Position numbers and translations under genes: made by a program. The notes under the pieces were generated by a model. The model worked only from the letters and a program-made list of their open reading frames with translations, was not told the DNA's origin and did not search any database. From DATDAW01 sp036524675 (lineage in GTDB: Bacteria; Verrucomicrobiota; Verrucomicrobiia; Chthoniobacterales; DASVRZ01): 64,000 nucleotides of DNA. Where the stretch lies: the NCBI GenBank assembly GCA_036524675.1, contig DATDBU010000040.1, positions 1 to 64,000 on the forward strand, written 5' to 3'. This document shows, one piece after another, positions 27,233 through 37,867 of the stretch (positions within the stretch are counted from its first letter, which is position 1; each line of letters starts with the position of its first letter).

Positions 27233-28636
27233 ATGGCCGCTGGAATGCATCAATCGCAAAATCTCTCGCTGCAGCAGGTCCTCGCACCGCAATTGCAGCA
27301 AAGTCTCGCGATTTTACAAGCGCCAATGCTCGAATTGCGCAATATCATCCAGCAGGAAATTCAGACTAATCCCGTTATCGAAGACGATATCACCGAGCCG
27401 AGCATCGAAGAAAAACAGCGGGAGCTCGATGAATTCAAAGAGGAATTCGAACGTCTAGCCAAGCTCGACGACGAATGGCGCGACTACATGGCGCAAAACA
27501 CCAGCTACTCGAGCCGAACATCGGATGAAGAAGAGCGACGGCAGTTTTTCTTCGATTCGCTGGTAAATCAGGAGACGCTGCAGCAGCATCTGCTAGATCA
27601 GTTAGCCCTCCTTGATCTGTGTACCGATGACCGCCGGACTGCCGAACTTATTATCGGCAATATTGATGACCTTGGTTTTCTCCAAGCCACGCCGGAAGAG
27701 ATGTCTCGCAACACCGGCATTAGCACCGAACATTTTCAGAAGATTCTCAACCTCGTGCAAACCTTTCACCCGGTCGGTGTCGGCGCCGTCGATTTGCGGG
27801 ACTGTTTGCTGATTCAATTGCGCAGACTCGGCAAGGAAGGAAGTCCTGAGTATCGCATCGTCGAGCACCACCTCACCGACCTGGGCAAACGGCGCTTTCC
27901 GGAAATTGCGCGCAAACTGGGAATCACGCCGGAACAGGTCCAAAAATACGCGAATTTCATCGCAACCCTCGATCCTCGGCCGGGACAGATTTTTACAGCG
28001 GATCCAAATAACTATGTCCTACCGGATGTTACGGTCGAAAAAGTTGCCGACGAATACACCGTCACCTTGAACGGCGAGCAAATTCCGCATTTGCGGATTA
28101 GCAATACGTACAAAGACCTGATGTCGCAAGATGACAACGGCAATGAGGTGAAAGATTATATCCGGGAAAAAATCCGCAGCGGCAAATTTCTCATAAAGAG
28201 CATCCACCAACGGCAGCAGACGATTCATAACATCGCCACTGAGATTGTGAAGCACCAGCACGATTTCCTTGAGTACGGCCCGTCGCACCTGAAGCCGCTA
28301 ACCATGGTGCAAATTGCCAATATCGTCGGCGTTCATGAGACAACGGTCAGCCGCGCCATTTCCGGAAAGTACATAAGCACGCCGCAAGGAGTGTTCGAGA
28401 TGAAATACTTCTTCACTCCCGGCTATCAAACGGCCGACGGCGAGAACCTGAGCAACACGAGCGTGAAAGACGCTATTGCCGATCTTGTGAAACGCGAAGA
28501 CGTCCACACGCCTCTCAGCGACAAAGAGATTGTTGAGATTTTATCGACGCGCGGAATTCCAATCGCACGGCGAACGGTAGCGAAATACCGCAGCGAACTT
28601 AACATCCTGCCCAGCAACATGCGGAAGCAATATTAG
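27233..28636 (+). CDS. rpoN: RNA polymerase sigma-54 factor
   Basis: Directs core polymerase to -24/-12 promoters that need AAA+ activators. Region I (QQVLAPQLQQSLAILQAPML) is Gln/Leu-rich as expected; an acidic region II follows; the core-binding and HTH region contains HETTVSRAISGKY; the C-terminal RpoN box is ARRTVAKYR, complete. It has about 467 residues from ATG 27233 (ATG 27245 is an alternative). It is divergent from the ligase-like gene and ends convergently with the DUF4340 gene, the two stop codons sharing bases (TTAG). Confidence 0.95.
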   Translation: MAAGMHQSQNLSLQQVLAPQLQQSLAILQAPMLELRNIIQQEIQTNPVIEDDITEPSIEEKQRELDEFKEEFERLAKLDDEWRDYMAQNTSYSSRTSDEEERRQFFFDSLVNQETLQQHLLDQLALLDLCTDDRRTAELIIGNIDDLGFLQATPEEMSRNTGISTEHFQKILNLVQTFHPVGVGAVDLRDCLLIQLRRLGKEGSPEYRIVEHHLTDLGKRRFPEIARKLGITPEQVQKYANFIATLDPRPGQIFTADPNNYVLPDVTVEKVADEYTVTLNGEQIPHLRISNTYKDLMSQDDNGNEVKDYIREKIRSGKFLIKSIHQRQQTIHNIATEIVKHQHDFLEYGPSHLKPLTMVQIANIVGVHETTVSRAISGKYISTPQGVFEMKYFFTPGYQTADGENLSNTSVKDAIADLVKREDVHTPLSDKEIVEILSTRGIPIARRTVAKYRSELNILPSNMRKQY

Positions 28637-30447
28637 GGTCTTTGAGGAGGCAATCCGGATGGTGATGAAACAGGAGCAGGCGCCGCGGAAGGTTGCTGCC
28701 CTGGCGTCAGCGATTGCGTTGCGGCTGCATTGACAAGGAAAATATCATCGCTCCCTTCGAGCTTCGCATACGCATTTCCCTCTGCGTCCGGGTTCCCCAG
28801 CAAGAGTTTCCGAGTCACATCGCCGGTTTTGAACTGAATCGTCTGCGCGTGATCCAGACCCGAGTTCTCCGCGGAAGGCAATAACCACTTAACGGCGCGC
28901 AGTTTCGCCAGTGTCGCAACCACGCCGTCGATATTGGGTGGCAATGCTGCATCGGAGGCCGTCCATTTTTCCGCATCCCGTTTCACAACAAGAGGTTTGC
29001 CTCCCGGGGATTGAAAAACAATTTCTGTGACCATGGCGGGATCAATATTCAGCACTTCCAGGGATTTGAACGCCGCCGGCGCGGAGGGAAGATTGCCTAG
29101 AATACCCGGCTGGACCGAAACGACGAACGGCTCCTCGGCAACGCGGGCATAAAGTTTGTCGCCTTCGGTTTTGCCAAACTGAACGCTGGCGATTGGAGTT
29201 TCTCCCTTGGGAGCCTCGGCGGAGGCCTCGCTGGAATAACTGCTGAAACGGACAGTCAGCACCGGTTGATTCAGTCCGTACTTCGGAAGATCGGAAGAAG
29301 TATCGGCGATAAAGCCGGTGATCTCAGTATTAGTCAGGACGTCAGTGAGACGGTTGACTTCACCCTTATTCGCAACACCGGATCCGGGTTCGAGGATTTT
29401 CCAGTTATCCTCGTCACGGGCGAGGACGACTTTTGGCTGTCCGCTTTTTTCGATGGTCAATCGATCAACGAGATCAGGGTTGACGCGTGCAAGTTTGCGA
29501 TCGCGCAAATCATTGGGTTTGGCGTTGAGGACATCGGCGATCGACTTATTAACAATGTAGATCGACGCTCGTCCGGCAACGCGAGCGTAAAGTTTATCCC
29601 TGTCCTTCTCGGTTGCAGTCCCGATCTGGATTTCAACATCGTCCTCCGCATCCTTGCTTTGGAGTATCAGCGTGCCAGCAGGCTCGGCAAGGCCGAACCT
29701 TGCCAGGTTGCCCTCGTCCTGTGTGACGAATTCCTCGATCCGGGCGTTGTTCGCTTTCGAAATCAAATCAAGCGTCTTTCCACCATCCGCACGGGCCTTG
29801 ATGGGCGAACTGAGATTCCATTGACCATCGGTCTGGACCAGATCGATGTCTCCTGATTTAGTTTTAATTTTCAATCCGGTGACATTGCTGCTCTCAAAAG
29901 GCGTGAGTTTGCGATCGCGAAAATCATCAACCCCACGGGCGATTAGATTCCGAACATCGTTGTCGATGACGGAAACCGACTCTTCTTTGCCGACGCGGGC
30001 GTATATTTTTCGGTCAAACGCCGTATCCTTTCCGAATTGGATTTCGTCGGGAGCTCCGTCACCCGTCAGCTTGAGCCGGACCTTGGCCTGTTGGACGCCG
30101 TAGCTTTTCAGCGCATCCTTGATGTTGCCATCCTTTCGGAGATCTTCGACAACACCGGATTTCGCGATGCCAGCAGCTGAGCTGAGAAGCTGCGAGACGA
30201 TCCCGCCATCGGCGCGATCATTGACCGGGTTGGTCAGCCTCCAGCCGTCGCCTTCTCTTCTAAGTTGAATGGTTGTGTCACCGTTGGCGATGTCGATGCC
30301 GTTGATTTTCGTTTCGTCGAACTTGACGAGCGTCTTTTCACGTTCGGCAAGTTCGCGCGATGTGGGCTGTTTTTTTTCAAAGAAGAAGATAAACCCGGCC
30401 AGAACCGCGGCGACGATCAGCAAAATAATCGTGGAACGAAGTTTCAT
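28633..30447 (-). CDS. DUF4340 domain protein
   Basis: An N-terminal membrane anchor (IILLIVAAVLAGFIFFF) is followed by a repeated beta-rich module of the DUF4340 type: GWRLTNPVNDRADGGIVSQL, then WNLSSPIKARADGGKTLDLI, each followed by an FGK or IGT strand with KIYARV or KLYARV. The protein is anchored with its bulk in the periplasm and ends in a Pro/Ser-rich tail. DUF4340 proteins regularly accompany GldG-type ABC systems; function unknown. Here it is last in the run htrA-ATPase-permease-GldG-DUF4340, 13 bp after the GldG-like gene. Confidence 0.9.
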   Translation of the reverse strand: MKLRSTIILLIVAAVLAGFIFFFEKKQPTSRELAEREKTLVKFDETKINGIDIANGDTTIQLRREGDGWRLTNPVNDRADGGIVSQLLSSAAGIAKSGVVEDLRKDGNIKDALKSYGVQQAKVRLKLTGDGAPDEIQFGKDTAFDRKIYARVGKEESVSVIDNDVRNLIARGVDDFRDRKLTPFESSNVTGLKIKTKSGDIDLVQTDGQWNLSSPIKARADGGKTLDLISKANNARIEEFVTQDEGNLARFGLAEPAGTLILQSKDAEDDVEIQIGTATEKDRDKLYARVAGRASIYIVNKSIADVLNAKPNDLRDRKLARVNPDLVDRLTIEKSGQPKVVLARDEDNWKILEPGSGVANKGEVNRLTDVLTNTEITGFIADTSSDLPKYGLNQPVLTVRFSSYSSEASAEAPKGETPIASVQFGKTEGDKLYARVAEEPFVVSVQPGILGNLPSAPAAFKSLEVLNIDPAMVTEIVFQSPGGKPLVVKRDAEKWTASDAALPPNIDGVVATLAKLRAVKWLLPSAENSGLDHAQTIQFKTGDVTRKLLLGNPDAEGNAYAKLEGSDDIFLVNAAATQSLTPGQQPSAAPAPVSSPSGLPPQRP

Positions 30448-30460
30448 GAAGGATTGTGTT

Positions 30461-31981
30461 CTATCGGCGACGAGCGAGGCGCACTCCGATGCCTAGGAAG
30501 GCTACAACAGCCGGAATAATAACCAACACTGCCCAACTAATCTGGCGAAGTTGCTCCTCCGTAAGTCCGAGTCGGAAGTATTCTCTTTGCTTCGGTGGAA
30601 TGGCAATGAGTTCTTCGCGATTAGCAAGCCAGTTGACTGCAGCAAGCGTAAAATCAAGGTTCGGCTGGACGAGATATTGGTCGATGAGGAAATCGCCGTT
30701 TGCCACGCAAACAAGGCGCGCGGAATCGACTTTCACACGTTCGTCGCCTACGGCGCCCTGTTCAACCGCCGCTGCCAGGGTAAGTGGCGCGGCATGGTCC
30801 CTACCGGCGTCGTACTGAAAGATTTGATCCTCAGGCCCCGTATAGTCCACTTCTCCCCAGAACCCCACAGCGGCCTGGATGAGGGGCTGGACTTTTAGCT
30901 GTAAGGCCTGGGTTTTGGCCTGGTCTATTTCAATCGTTTGAGTGGCACCATCAAAAATGGTTTGTGCTCCACCAAGCTCCTTGGTGATGGGGTGCCCAAT
31001 CTGGAAATCGGCTACGACCTGTTTGTAAACGGCGGTTAATCCGCCACCTCGGTTCTCAGTTTTTTTGACGCGATCGTCGCGAATCTTCAAGCCAGTTTCA
31101 CCGAGCCAGGCGTCCAATTTCGGAGTGTTAGAATTCGGATCGAGCATTACAAACAATCGGCCTTTTCTCTTCCAGTAATCTCTGAGCAACCCAATGGCCC
31201 GATCCGTTGGATCATACTTGGGAGAAGTAACAAAAACAGCCTTTGCGTCTGCCGGAATGGCGTCGATGTTCAGAAGATTGAGCGATGCGGTCGCCAGGTT
31301 CTGACGTTTGAAATACTCCATAATTGTGCGGTTGAACGGGGCGCCAACAAAATCCTGGCCGCCGAGTCCCGTTACAAAATAGAGCTTGCTCTGGTTGGGT
31401 TCGATAATTTCGAGAAGGGCCTGGGTGATGGCCTGTTCGCCTTTGAATCCTGCGACTTCAGCCTGCGTCATCGGATCGGACGGCTTGGACATTTCGACCA
31501 TGTCCATCACGTTGACGAACTTCGTCCGGTTTTGGTAATCCAATATAACAATAGCCTCCTGCACCCCAAATTTGTAGCGTTGCTGGAGTTCCTTCGCCCG
31601 GTTGAGATTCTGAAAAGGATTAACCGTTTCAACGTCGATCTTCTTGCCTTCTTTCTTAGCCTGGACCTGGTACTCGGAGACAAGATCTTTGATGTCATCT
31701 AAAACTGGAACTTGCGAGGGGACCATGACAACGATCCTAAGCTTGTCTTGCAGCTGACCAATGACCTTTCTGGTCTGCGCCGAAATCTCGCTTTTTTTTG
31801 ACCGGGACAGATCCCATCTGCGGAAATGATTGAACGCCAGATAGTTCACCATCCCAAAAATAGTGATTCCAAGGACGATCTGAAGCAGGACGTTCAGGCC
31901 AATCCGGAAACGGTTGATTCTGAAAACGCCGCGACCTTTTCTTTCGACATTTGGTTGAGGCTCGATAACTGACTCGGACAT
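30461..31981 (-). CDS. GldG-like ABC auxiliary protein
   Basis: A protein of the ABC-type auxiliary/GldG family (506 residues): an N-terminal membrane segment (~28-50), a long periplasmic part with SKKSEISAQTRKVIGQL, VETVNPFQNLNRAKEL, YFVTGLGGQDF and GRLFVMLDPNSNTPKLDAWL, and a C-terminal membrane helix (WAVLVIIPAVVAFLGIGVRL). GldG with GldA and GldF is needed for gliding in Bacteroidetes, but homologous modules occur in many non-gliding bacteria. It starts 19 bp after the permease gene. Confidence 0.88.
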   Translation of the reverse strand: MSESVIEPQPNVERKGRGVFRINRFRIGLNVLLQIVLGITIFGMVNYLAFNHFRRWDLSRSKKSEISAQTRKVIGQLQDKLRIVVMVPSQVPVLDDIKDLVSEYQVQAKKEGKKIDVETVNPFQNLNRAKELQQRYKFGVQEAIVILDYQNRTKFVNVMDMVEMSKPSDPMTQAEVAGFKGEQAITQALLEIIEPNQSKLYFVTGLGGQDFVGAPFNRTIMEYFKRQNLATASLNLLNIDAIPADAKAVFVTSPKYDPTDRAIGLLRDYWKRKGRLFVMLDPNSNTPKLDAWLGETGLKIRDDRVKKTENRGGGLTAVYKQVVADFQIGHPITKELGGAQTIFDGATQTIEIDQAKTQALQLKVQPLIQAAVGFWGEVDYTGPEDQIFQYDAGRDHAAPLTLAAAVEQGAVGDERVKVDSARLVCVANGDFLIDQYLVQPNLDFTLAAVNWLANREELIAIPPKQREYFRLGLTEEQLRQISWAVLVIIPAVVAFLGIGVRLARRR

Positions 31982-32000
31982 AACAAGAGATATTAAATGG

Positions 32001-32753
32001 TCAGGACTTCCATTTACGGCGCTGGAAGAAATGATGCGTCAAGGTCAGGAAAAGTACCGTCATGGATAGATAGAAAACAATCGGCCGCGAATCGATGATG
32101 CCTTTGGCGAACGTCGCCATGTGGTCAATGGCAGAGAAATAGTCGACGATGTTGCGCAGGCTCTGATTGACATCGAGAGCGAAACCGCCGGCGATCCCGG
32201 CAAAAAACAACAGCAGAATAGTTACGCAGGAGATGACCGCGGCTACGATCTGATTGTCGGTCAACACGGAAGCAAAACAACCGACTGCAATATAGAACAT
32301 GCCCAGCAACAATAGCATCGTATACCCGCCGATGAGAGAACCCGGGAAATAAGCGACATCGGACTTGGTGATCCAGCGGAAAACGACAAAATAGATGAGC
32401 GTCGGCAGCCAAAGCATGACGTAAAACGTCAGCGCTCCGGCGAATTTTGAGAGAACCACCTGCCAGTCGGATATAGGCGCGGTCATTAGCGTCTCGATAG
32501 TCCCCATTTTAAACTCCTCCGAAAAGAGGCGCATTGTGATCAGCGGAAAGATCAGGAGAAATGGAAGCCAGAAGAAAATGGTCCCGAAAAAACCCTGAGA
32601 AACGGTAACTTCGGTGGGCTGCATATTGATGATGGTGACGACCATCTGAAAGTTCCAGCCGACGGCGATCAGGAAAAAAAACATCACGACATAGGCGATG
32701 GGAGACTGAAAAAAGGAAGCGACTTCGCGGTTCCAGAGAGTTAGGAATTTCAT
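32001..32753 (-). CDS. ABC-2 type permease, GldF-like
   Basis: Six-helix ABC-2 permease of 250 residues: SPIAYVVMFFFLIAVGW, FWLPFLLIFPLITMRLFSEE, an amphipathic FKMGTIETLMTAPISDWQVV coupling segment typical of the family, and four further hydrophobic helices. It pairs with the ATPase gene 84 bp upstream and the GldG-like gene downstream. Substrate unknown. Confidence 0.9.
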   Translation of the reverse strand: MKFLTLWNREVASFFQSPIAYVVMFFFLIAVGWNFQMVVTIINMQPTEVTVSQGFFGTIFFWLPFLLIFPLITMRLFSEEFKMGTIETLMTAPISDWQVVLSKFAGALTFYVMLWLPTLIYFVVFRWITKSDVAYFPGSLIGGYTMLLLLGMFYIAVGCFASVLTDNQIVAAVISCVTILLLFFAGIAGGFALDVNQSLRNIVDYFSAIDHMATFAKGIIDSRPIVFYLSMTVLFLTLTHHFFQRRKWKS

Positions 32754-32837
32754 CTAAGCGCGGAAAAGAGTATATTAACAAATATGCAGCGGACGCTGCC
32801 GTTGGAGAACAGGCATCGGGCGGGAGGTCACACCTTC

Positions 32838-33773
32838 CTAGGCATGATCAGAATGCGTTAGCTCGACGAAGACGTCTTCAAGAGTGCCCTTTTGGCGGGA
32901 CAATTCGCGAATTGTCCAACGCCTATCGACAGCAAGGCCGAAAATGGCTTCCCGGGCGTCGGCGTGCGCCTCCAGGCGGAGCTGAAATGTTTTCCAATCA
33001 CCATTGGGCTCAACAATCACTTCTTTGACTCCCGGCAGCGCTTTTAGTTGGGACACGCCGTCGTCCGCACCGGTCTTGGCCTCGAGTTTGACGCCTCCCG
33101 CCGTGCGCATATGGGCGACGAGGTTCTCAGGGGTGTCGGAGGCCTCGATTTTTCCTTTGTTGATGATGATGACACGACTACAGGTCACCTCGACTTCGCT
33201 TAGAATGTGCGTGGAAAGCAGGATGGTATGCTGTTTTCCAAGATTCCGGATGAGTTCACGAACCTGGCGGATTTGGTTTGGGTCAAGACCAATGGTGGGT
33301 TCATCCAGGATGAGCAGATCTGGTTCGTGAATCATGGCCTCAGCAAGACCAACGCGTTGCCGGTATCCTTTTGAAAGTGCACCGATGATTCGGTTTTCGA
33401 CCTCGTTGAGACTGGTGAGTTCTTTGACTTCGGCAACGCGCTCCTTGAGGCGACGGCCCCCGACGCCTTTGAGCAAGCCTCGGTATCTGAGATACTCGTT
33501 GACACGCATGTCGGTGTACAGCGGGACGTTTTCGGGCATATAACCGATTCGACTGCGGGCCTTGATCGAGTCGCTGAAGACGTTGTGTTCGCCAATCCAG
33601 GCGGTCCCGGATGTGGCGGGAAGATACGACGAGAGTATCTTCATCGTCGTGCTTTTGCCGGCTCCGTTCGGACCAAGGAAACCAACGATTTCGCCTTTAC
33701 CGACCTCGAACGAAATATTGTCCACAGCCGTTCGACCCGCGTATTTTTTGGTCAGATTTTCAACTTTGATCAT
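32838..33773 (-). CDS. ABC transporter ATP-binding protein, GldA-like
   Basis: Nucleotide-binding subunit, 311 residues: Walker A GPNGAGKSTTMKIL, signature LSKGYRQRVGLAEA, Walker B LLILDEPTIGLDP, and the H-loop STHILSEVE. The C-terminal ~90 residues after the core (KLEAKTGADDGVSQLKALPG) form the extra regulatory domain common in GldA/CcmA-like ATPases. The gene begins 19 bp after htrA and precedes the permease. Confidence 0.93.
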   Translation of the reverse strand: MIKVENLTKKYAGRTAVDNISFEVGKGEIVGFLGPNGAGKSTTMKILSSYLPATSGTAWIGEHNVFSDSIKARSRIGYMPENVPLYTDMRVNEYLRYRGLLKGVGGRRLKERVAEVKELTSLNEVENRIIGALSKGYRQRVGLAEAMIHEPDLLILDEPTIGLDPNQIRQVRELIRNLGKQHTILLSTHILSEVEVTCSRVIIINKGKIEASDTPENLVAHMRTAGGVKLEAKTGADDGVSQLKALPGVKEVIVEPNGDWKTFQLRLEAHADAREAIFGLAVDRRWTIRELSRQKGTLEDVFVELTHSDHA

Positions 33774-33792
33774 GCTGTTTTGGGAGATTTTG

Positions 33793-34917
33793 TCAGAGCG
33801 CCTTCAGACTCACTGTCTGGACGTTCCGAGCATAAAGTCCTCCGCGGCGCGACACAACGCCGATACCGAAATCCACTCGGTCGCCGGGTCGGACTGGGGA
33901 GAGGAGCTTTTTTAGATCGTCGGTGCCTCGGATGTCAAATTCGCCAACGCTGTAAATCACCAGTCCACGCCGAATACCCGCTTTGGCAGCGGAGCTGCCT
34001 TGTTTGACGCCTGAAACGAGGACACCATAACCCGGAGCATAGCCAAGCGTGTTGGCGAGGTCTTCGGTTAAGTCCTGCACTTCCATGCCGAAAAACTTCT
34101 TCACCGGGTCAGCAACGACACCTTCCGGTTTTGTGCCTTGTTTCAGAAATCCATTGACGATGTCGCGAACGGTTTTTCCGGCAATGGCGAAACCAATACC
34201 CTGTGTCGGAACACCCTGCGGGCTGTAAGCCATTTTGACGGAGCTGACCCCGATCAATTTGCCATCGATATCAATCAACGGGCCGCCGCTGTTACCGGGA
34301 TTGATCGCGGCATCCGTCTGCACAAGTTGCTTGTATTCAACATCCTCCACGGCAACCGTTCGATCGTTTGCACTGAGGATACCCCGAGCTACCGAGCTGC
34401 CGTACCCGAGTGGATTTCCAAGAACCAGCACCGTTTGACCGAGCAGATTGGGCGAGAGATCCTCGATACTGATGAACGGAAGCTTTTCCTTGGGCTCAAT
34501 TTTGATGAGGGCAAGGTCGGCATCTTTATCGCCAGTGACATACTTGGCCGTGTAAGTCGCTCCATCACTCATTGTTACCTGAATCTTTAGGTCGGCGGCA
34601 CGCTCCACGACGTGTTCGTTCGTGACGATGTAGCCGCTGGGATCGATGATAAAACCGGAGCCGAGGCTCTGCACTTTCTGCGCGAAGCGTCGCGGCGGAC
34701 GCATGGTTTCGCCGAAAAATTGCTCGTAAAGTTCGTCCATCGGATCGCGCTCGGCTCTGCGGATCGTACGCTCGGTGTTGATGTTAACCACGGCGGGCAT
34801 CGCTTTTGAGACCGCTACAACGGACGGTTCAGTGGCCGGATCGGCTTTTGCGAGGGTAAAAAACAGCGACAGGTATGCGAGCGAGGCCGCTGCGAGAAGG
34901 GAAAGTAGCCTTGTCAT
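33793..34917 (-). CDS. HtrA/DegP-family periplasmic serine protease, single PDZ
   Basis: Envelope quality-control protease of 374 residues. A signal peptide (residues 1-25, ending AKADP) is followed by the trypsin-like domain with the catalytic triad His102 (NEHVV), Asp134 (DADLALI) and Ser210 (GNSGGPL), and one PDZ domain (~255-360: GMEVQDLTEDLANTLGYAPG). One PDZ makes it DegS-like in layout, yet the N-terminus looks cleavable. It is first in a minus-strand run with the ABC/GldG/DUF4340 genes (19 bp to the ATPase) and divergent from sucA. Confidence 0.93.
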   Translation of the reverse strand: MTRLLSLLAAASLAYLSLFFTLAKADPATEPSVVAVSKAMPAVVNINTERTIRRAERDPMDELYEQFFGETMRPPRRFAQKVQSLGSGFIIDPSGYIVTNEHVVERAADLKIQVTMSDGATYTAKYVTGDKDADLALIKIEPKEKLPFISIEDLSPNLLGQTVLVLGNPLGYGSSVARGILSANDRTVAVEDVEYKQLVQTDAAINPGNSGGPLIDIDGKLIGVSSVKMAYSPQGVPTQGIGFAIAGKTVRDIVNGFLKQGTKPEGVVADPVKKFFGMEVQDLTEDLANTLGYAPGYGVLVSGVKQGSSAAKAGIRRGLVIYSVGEFDIRGTDDLKKLLSPVRPGDRVDFGIGVVSRRGGLYARNVQTVSLKAL

Positions 34918-35057
34918 TCAGTCCGTTTATTGACACGAGTCCCGTTTCTGCGCTCAAAAAATCTTTGTCCGCCAATCAAAGGAGGAGGCTGTTTCTGACA
35001 ATCTTTTTATTTGGGAGTGAACAAAAATACGTCTAAAGTTGGGGACTTTACTTAAAC

Positions 35058-37805
35058 ATGAGATTCTCATTTGCGAATGCGTGGAACGCGCAATTGCTGG
35101 ACACCAACTACGCCAACTGGCGACGAGACCCCTCCTCCGTTGATGCAAGCTGGGCCGCCTTCTTCGAAGGCTTTGAATTCGGTTCCGCCAATCAGAAAAA
35201 TGGCGCCGACGCGGTCACCGCAGCCACGGCCATCGACCTCTCCCTCCAGACCCGTGTAGACGGTTTGGTATATGCGTATCGGACGCTCGGTCATACGATC
35301 GCAACACTCGATCCGCTGGAGGAAACGGCCCCCGAGCAACCGCTTCTCAGCCTCGAAGAACTCAAGATCAAGGAATCCGAACTGGATACCGTTGTTTCCT
35401 CCCGATATTTCCTCAAAGGCAAACAATTTACGGTTCGCGACCTGATTGAAACGCTGAAGAAGATTTACTCCAGCAATTTCGGCGTGGAGTTCATGCACAT
35501 TCAAAACCCGAAAGTGCGCAACTGGCTCCGTGAGCGAATAGAGAATCGCGACCTGAATCCACCGGTCAATCCAGCAGCCCAGAAATTCCGCCTCCGTTCC
35601 GTGCTCAAGGCGGAAAAATTCGAACAGTTCCTCCACACGCGTTTTGTCGGTCAGAAGCGCTTTTCACTGCAGGGCGGTGAATCGCTCATGGTCATTCTCA
35701 ACACGGTGCTCGAAAAATGTCCGGCTCTCGGCGTTTCGGACATCATTATGGGCATGGCGCACCGGGGCCGTCTCACCGTCCTCGCGAATTTCCTGCATAA
35801 AACACTCGAACATCTTTTTACGGAATTCTCGGAGAACTACATCCCGCATCTCGACAACGGCGACGGCGATGTGAAATACCACCTCGGCTACGAGACGATT
35901 CGCAACACCGCGAAAGGCGACAAGGTCAACGTCAATCTGGCGCCAAACCCAAGCCACCTCGAAGCCGTCGACCCCGTCGTAGAGGGCAAAGCCCGCGCTC
36001 GCCAGCGCATCCTCGGCGACACGGAAGAGCGCTCGCAAGTTTTGCCGCTGCTCATCCACGGCGACGCTGCATTCGCTGGCCAGGGCCTCGTCGCCGAAGT
36101 GCTGAATATGTCGCAGCTTACTGGTTACGAAACAGGCGGCACGCTGCACATCATCGTCAACAACCAGATTGGTTTCACCACCTTGCCGCCAGATGCGCGT
36201 TCCACAACGTATTGCACGGACGTCGCGAAAATGATCGAGGCCCCCATCTTTCACGTCAACGGTGACGACCCGGACGCTGTTGCGCTCGTCACTGAGCTGG
36301 CAATCGAATTCCGGCAGGAATTCAAACGTGATGTCGTAGTCGACATGTATTGCTACCGCCGGTACGGCCACAACGAAGGCGATGAACCGGCATTCACCCA
36401 ACCCAACCTCTACACGGAAATCAGCGATCATCCTTCGGTCAGCCGGATTTATCGGGACAAATTGACCGCGTCCGGCTCGCTCTCCCCGACCGAAATTGAT
36501 GACCTCGAAAAGCTTCTCCAGAGCGATCTGGAAACTGCGCTCACCAACGTCAAAACGAAGGGCGAACGCACCGAGAAGGGCGACCGGCAAAGCTTTGCAG
36601 GCTCAACCGCAATTTTCCAGCCCACTTACACGCACGCCACCGTCGACACGTCCATCTCGAAAGAAACACTGACGCGGATCGTGAATGCACTCGTCGCAGT
36701 GCCGGAAGGGTTCCGCGTTCAACCCAAAATCAAGCGAATCCTCCTCGACCCACGCGCCAAAGCGCTTGCCAACGGCGGCCCGTATGACTGGGCTTTCGCT
36801 GAGGCTCTAGCCTTTGGAGCGCTCCTCACGGAGGGTGTGCCCGTGCGTCTTTCCGGCCAGGACAGCCGCCGCGGCACATTCAGCCAGCGCCATTCCGTGC
36901 TCTACGACGCCGAGACGCGCGAACGGCACATCCCGCTAAAAGCCCTTGTCGAAGGGGACGCGCGATTTTGCGTCTACAACTCGTTCCTTTCCGAAGCCGC
37001 TGTGCTCGGTTTTGACTACGGTTATTCGCTCGATTACCCGACCATGCTCACGCTGTGGGAAGCACAATTCGGCGATTTTGCCAACGGTGCCCAAGTCATC
37101 ATCGACCAGTTTATTGTTTCGTCGGAATCCAAATGGCAACGACCGAGCGGCCTCGTCATGCTGCTGCCACACGGTTACGAAGGCCAGGGACCGGAGCATT
37201 CCAGCGCCCGATTGGAGCGTTTTCTGCAGCTCTGCGCAGAGGATAATATCCAGGTCGCAAACCTCTCTACCCCTGCCCAGTATTTCCATATCCTGCGCAG
37301 GCAAGTGAAACGCGACTTCCGCAAACCCCTCATCCTAATGACGCCCAAGAGCCTCTTGCGCAATGAGTTATGTGTTTCGCGTGAAGAGGATTTCACGGGT
37401 GGCAGCTTCCAGGAGATCCTTGATGCTCCGCTGCTCACGAAGCCAGAGCTGATCACACGGGTCATTTTTTGCAGCGGCAAGGTTTATTACGACCTGTTCA
37501 AGTATCGTGAGGCTAACAAAATCACCAACACGGCGTTCATCCGTATTGAGCAACTCTACCCCGTGGCGCTCGAAAAACTTGACGCTATCGTAGACCGCTA
37601 CGAGAACGCCACTCGCTACGTCTGGTGCCAGGAAGAACCCCGTAACATGGGTGCCTGGACACATATCGCACCGTACCTCAGTAAGGTGACCGCTCATGGC
37701 GTTGCTTACGCCGGCCGCCATGCCAGCGCCAGCACTGCCGTCGGTTCTAAAGCTTGGCACGATCGCCAGCAAAAAGAGCTGATCGAGGAAGCGTTCAGAC
37801 TGTAG
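35058..37805 (+). CDS. sucA: 2-oxoglutarate dehydrogenase E1 component
   Basis: Thiamine-diphosphate-dependent decarboxylase of the 2-oxoglutarate dehydrogenase complex in the TCA cycle. The N-terminal [21 protein letters not shown] resembles the E2-binding helix of SucA. Core motifs: [65 protein letters not shown] with [17 protein letters not shown] (ThDP/metal), and [19 protein letters not shown]. It has 915 residues (E. coli 933). sucB follows, but a strong terminator lies between. The E3 gene (lpd) is not in the window. TAAAGT/ACTTTA (35034-35050) is a small inverted repeat just before the start. Confidence 0.97.
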   Translation: MRFSFANAWNAQLLDTNYANWRRDPSSVDASWAAFFEGFEFGSANQKNGADAVTAATAIDLSLQTRVDGLVYAYRTLGHTIATLDPLEETAPEQPLLSLEELKIKESELDTVVSSRYFLKGKQFTVRDLIETLKKIYSSNFGVEFMHIQNPKVRNWLRERIENRDLNPPVNPAAQKFRLRSVLKAEKFEQFLHTRFVGQKRFSLQGGESLMVILNTVLEKCPALGVSDIIMGMAHRGRLTVLANFLHKTLEHLFTEFSENYIPHLDNGDGDVKYHLGYETIRNTAKGDKVNVNLAPNPSHLEAVDPVVEGKARARQRILGDTEERSQVLPLLIHGDAAFAGQGLVAEVLNMSQLTGYETGGTLHIIVNNQIGFTTLPPDARSTTYCTDVAKMIEAPIFHVNGDDPDAVALVTELAIEFRQEFKRDVVVDMYCYRRYGHNEGDEPAFTQPNLYTEISDHPSVSRIYRDKLTASGSLSPTEIDDLEKLLQSDLETALTNVKTKGERTEKGDRQSFAGSTAIFQPTYTHATVDTSISKETLTRIVNALVAVPEGFRVQPKIKRILLDPRAKALANGGPYDWAFAEALAFGALLTEGVPVRLSGQDSRRGTFSQRHSVLYDAETRERHIPLKALVEGDARFCVYNSFLSEAAVLGFDYGYSLDYPTMLTLWEAQFGDFANGAQVIIDQFIVSSESKWQRPSGLVMLLPHGYEGQGPEHSSARLERFLQLCAEDNIQVANLSTPAQYFHILRRQVKRDFRKPLILMTPKSLLRNELCVSREEDFTGGSFQEILDAPLLTKPELITRVIFCSGKVYYDLFKYREANKITNTAFIRIEQLYPVALEKLDAIVDRYENATRYVWCQEEPRNMGAWTHIAPYLSKVTAHGVAYAGRHASASTAVGSKAWHDRQQKELIEEAFRL

Positions 37806-37828
37806 CCTTCTCCAACAGAGCTCGCGAA

Positions 37829-37867
37829 AACGCCCGGCTGCAAACCCCGCGCCGGGCGTTTGGTTTT
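37829..37867 (+). terminator. intrinsic terminator between sucA and sucB
   Basis: AACGCCCGGC (37829-37838) and GCCGGGCGTT (37851-37860) form a perfect 10-bp stem with a 12-base loop, followed by TGGTTTT. It lies 25 bases after the sucA stop, so sucB transcription needs read-through or its own promoter. Confidence 0.8.

Noticed and set aside
35664..36590. 308-codon minus-strand frame
   Set aside because: Antisense to sucA, which is well conserved along its whole length.
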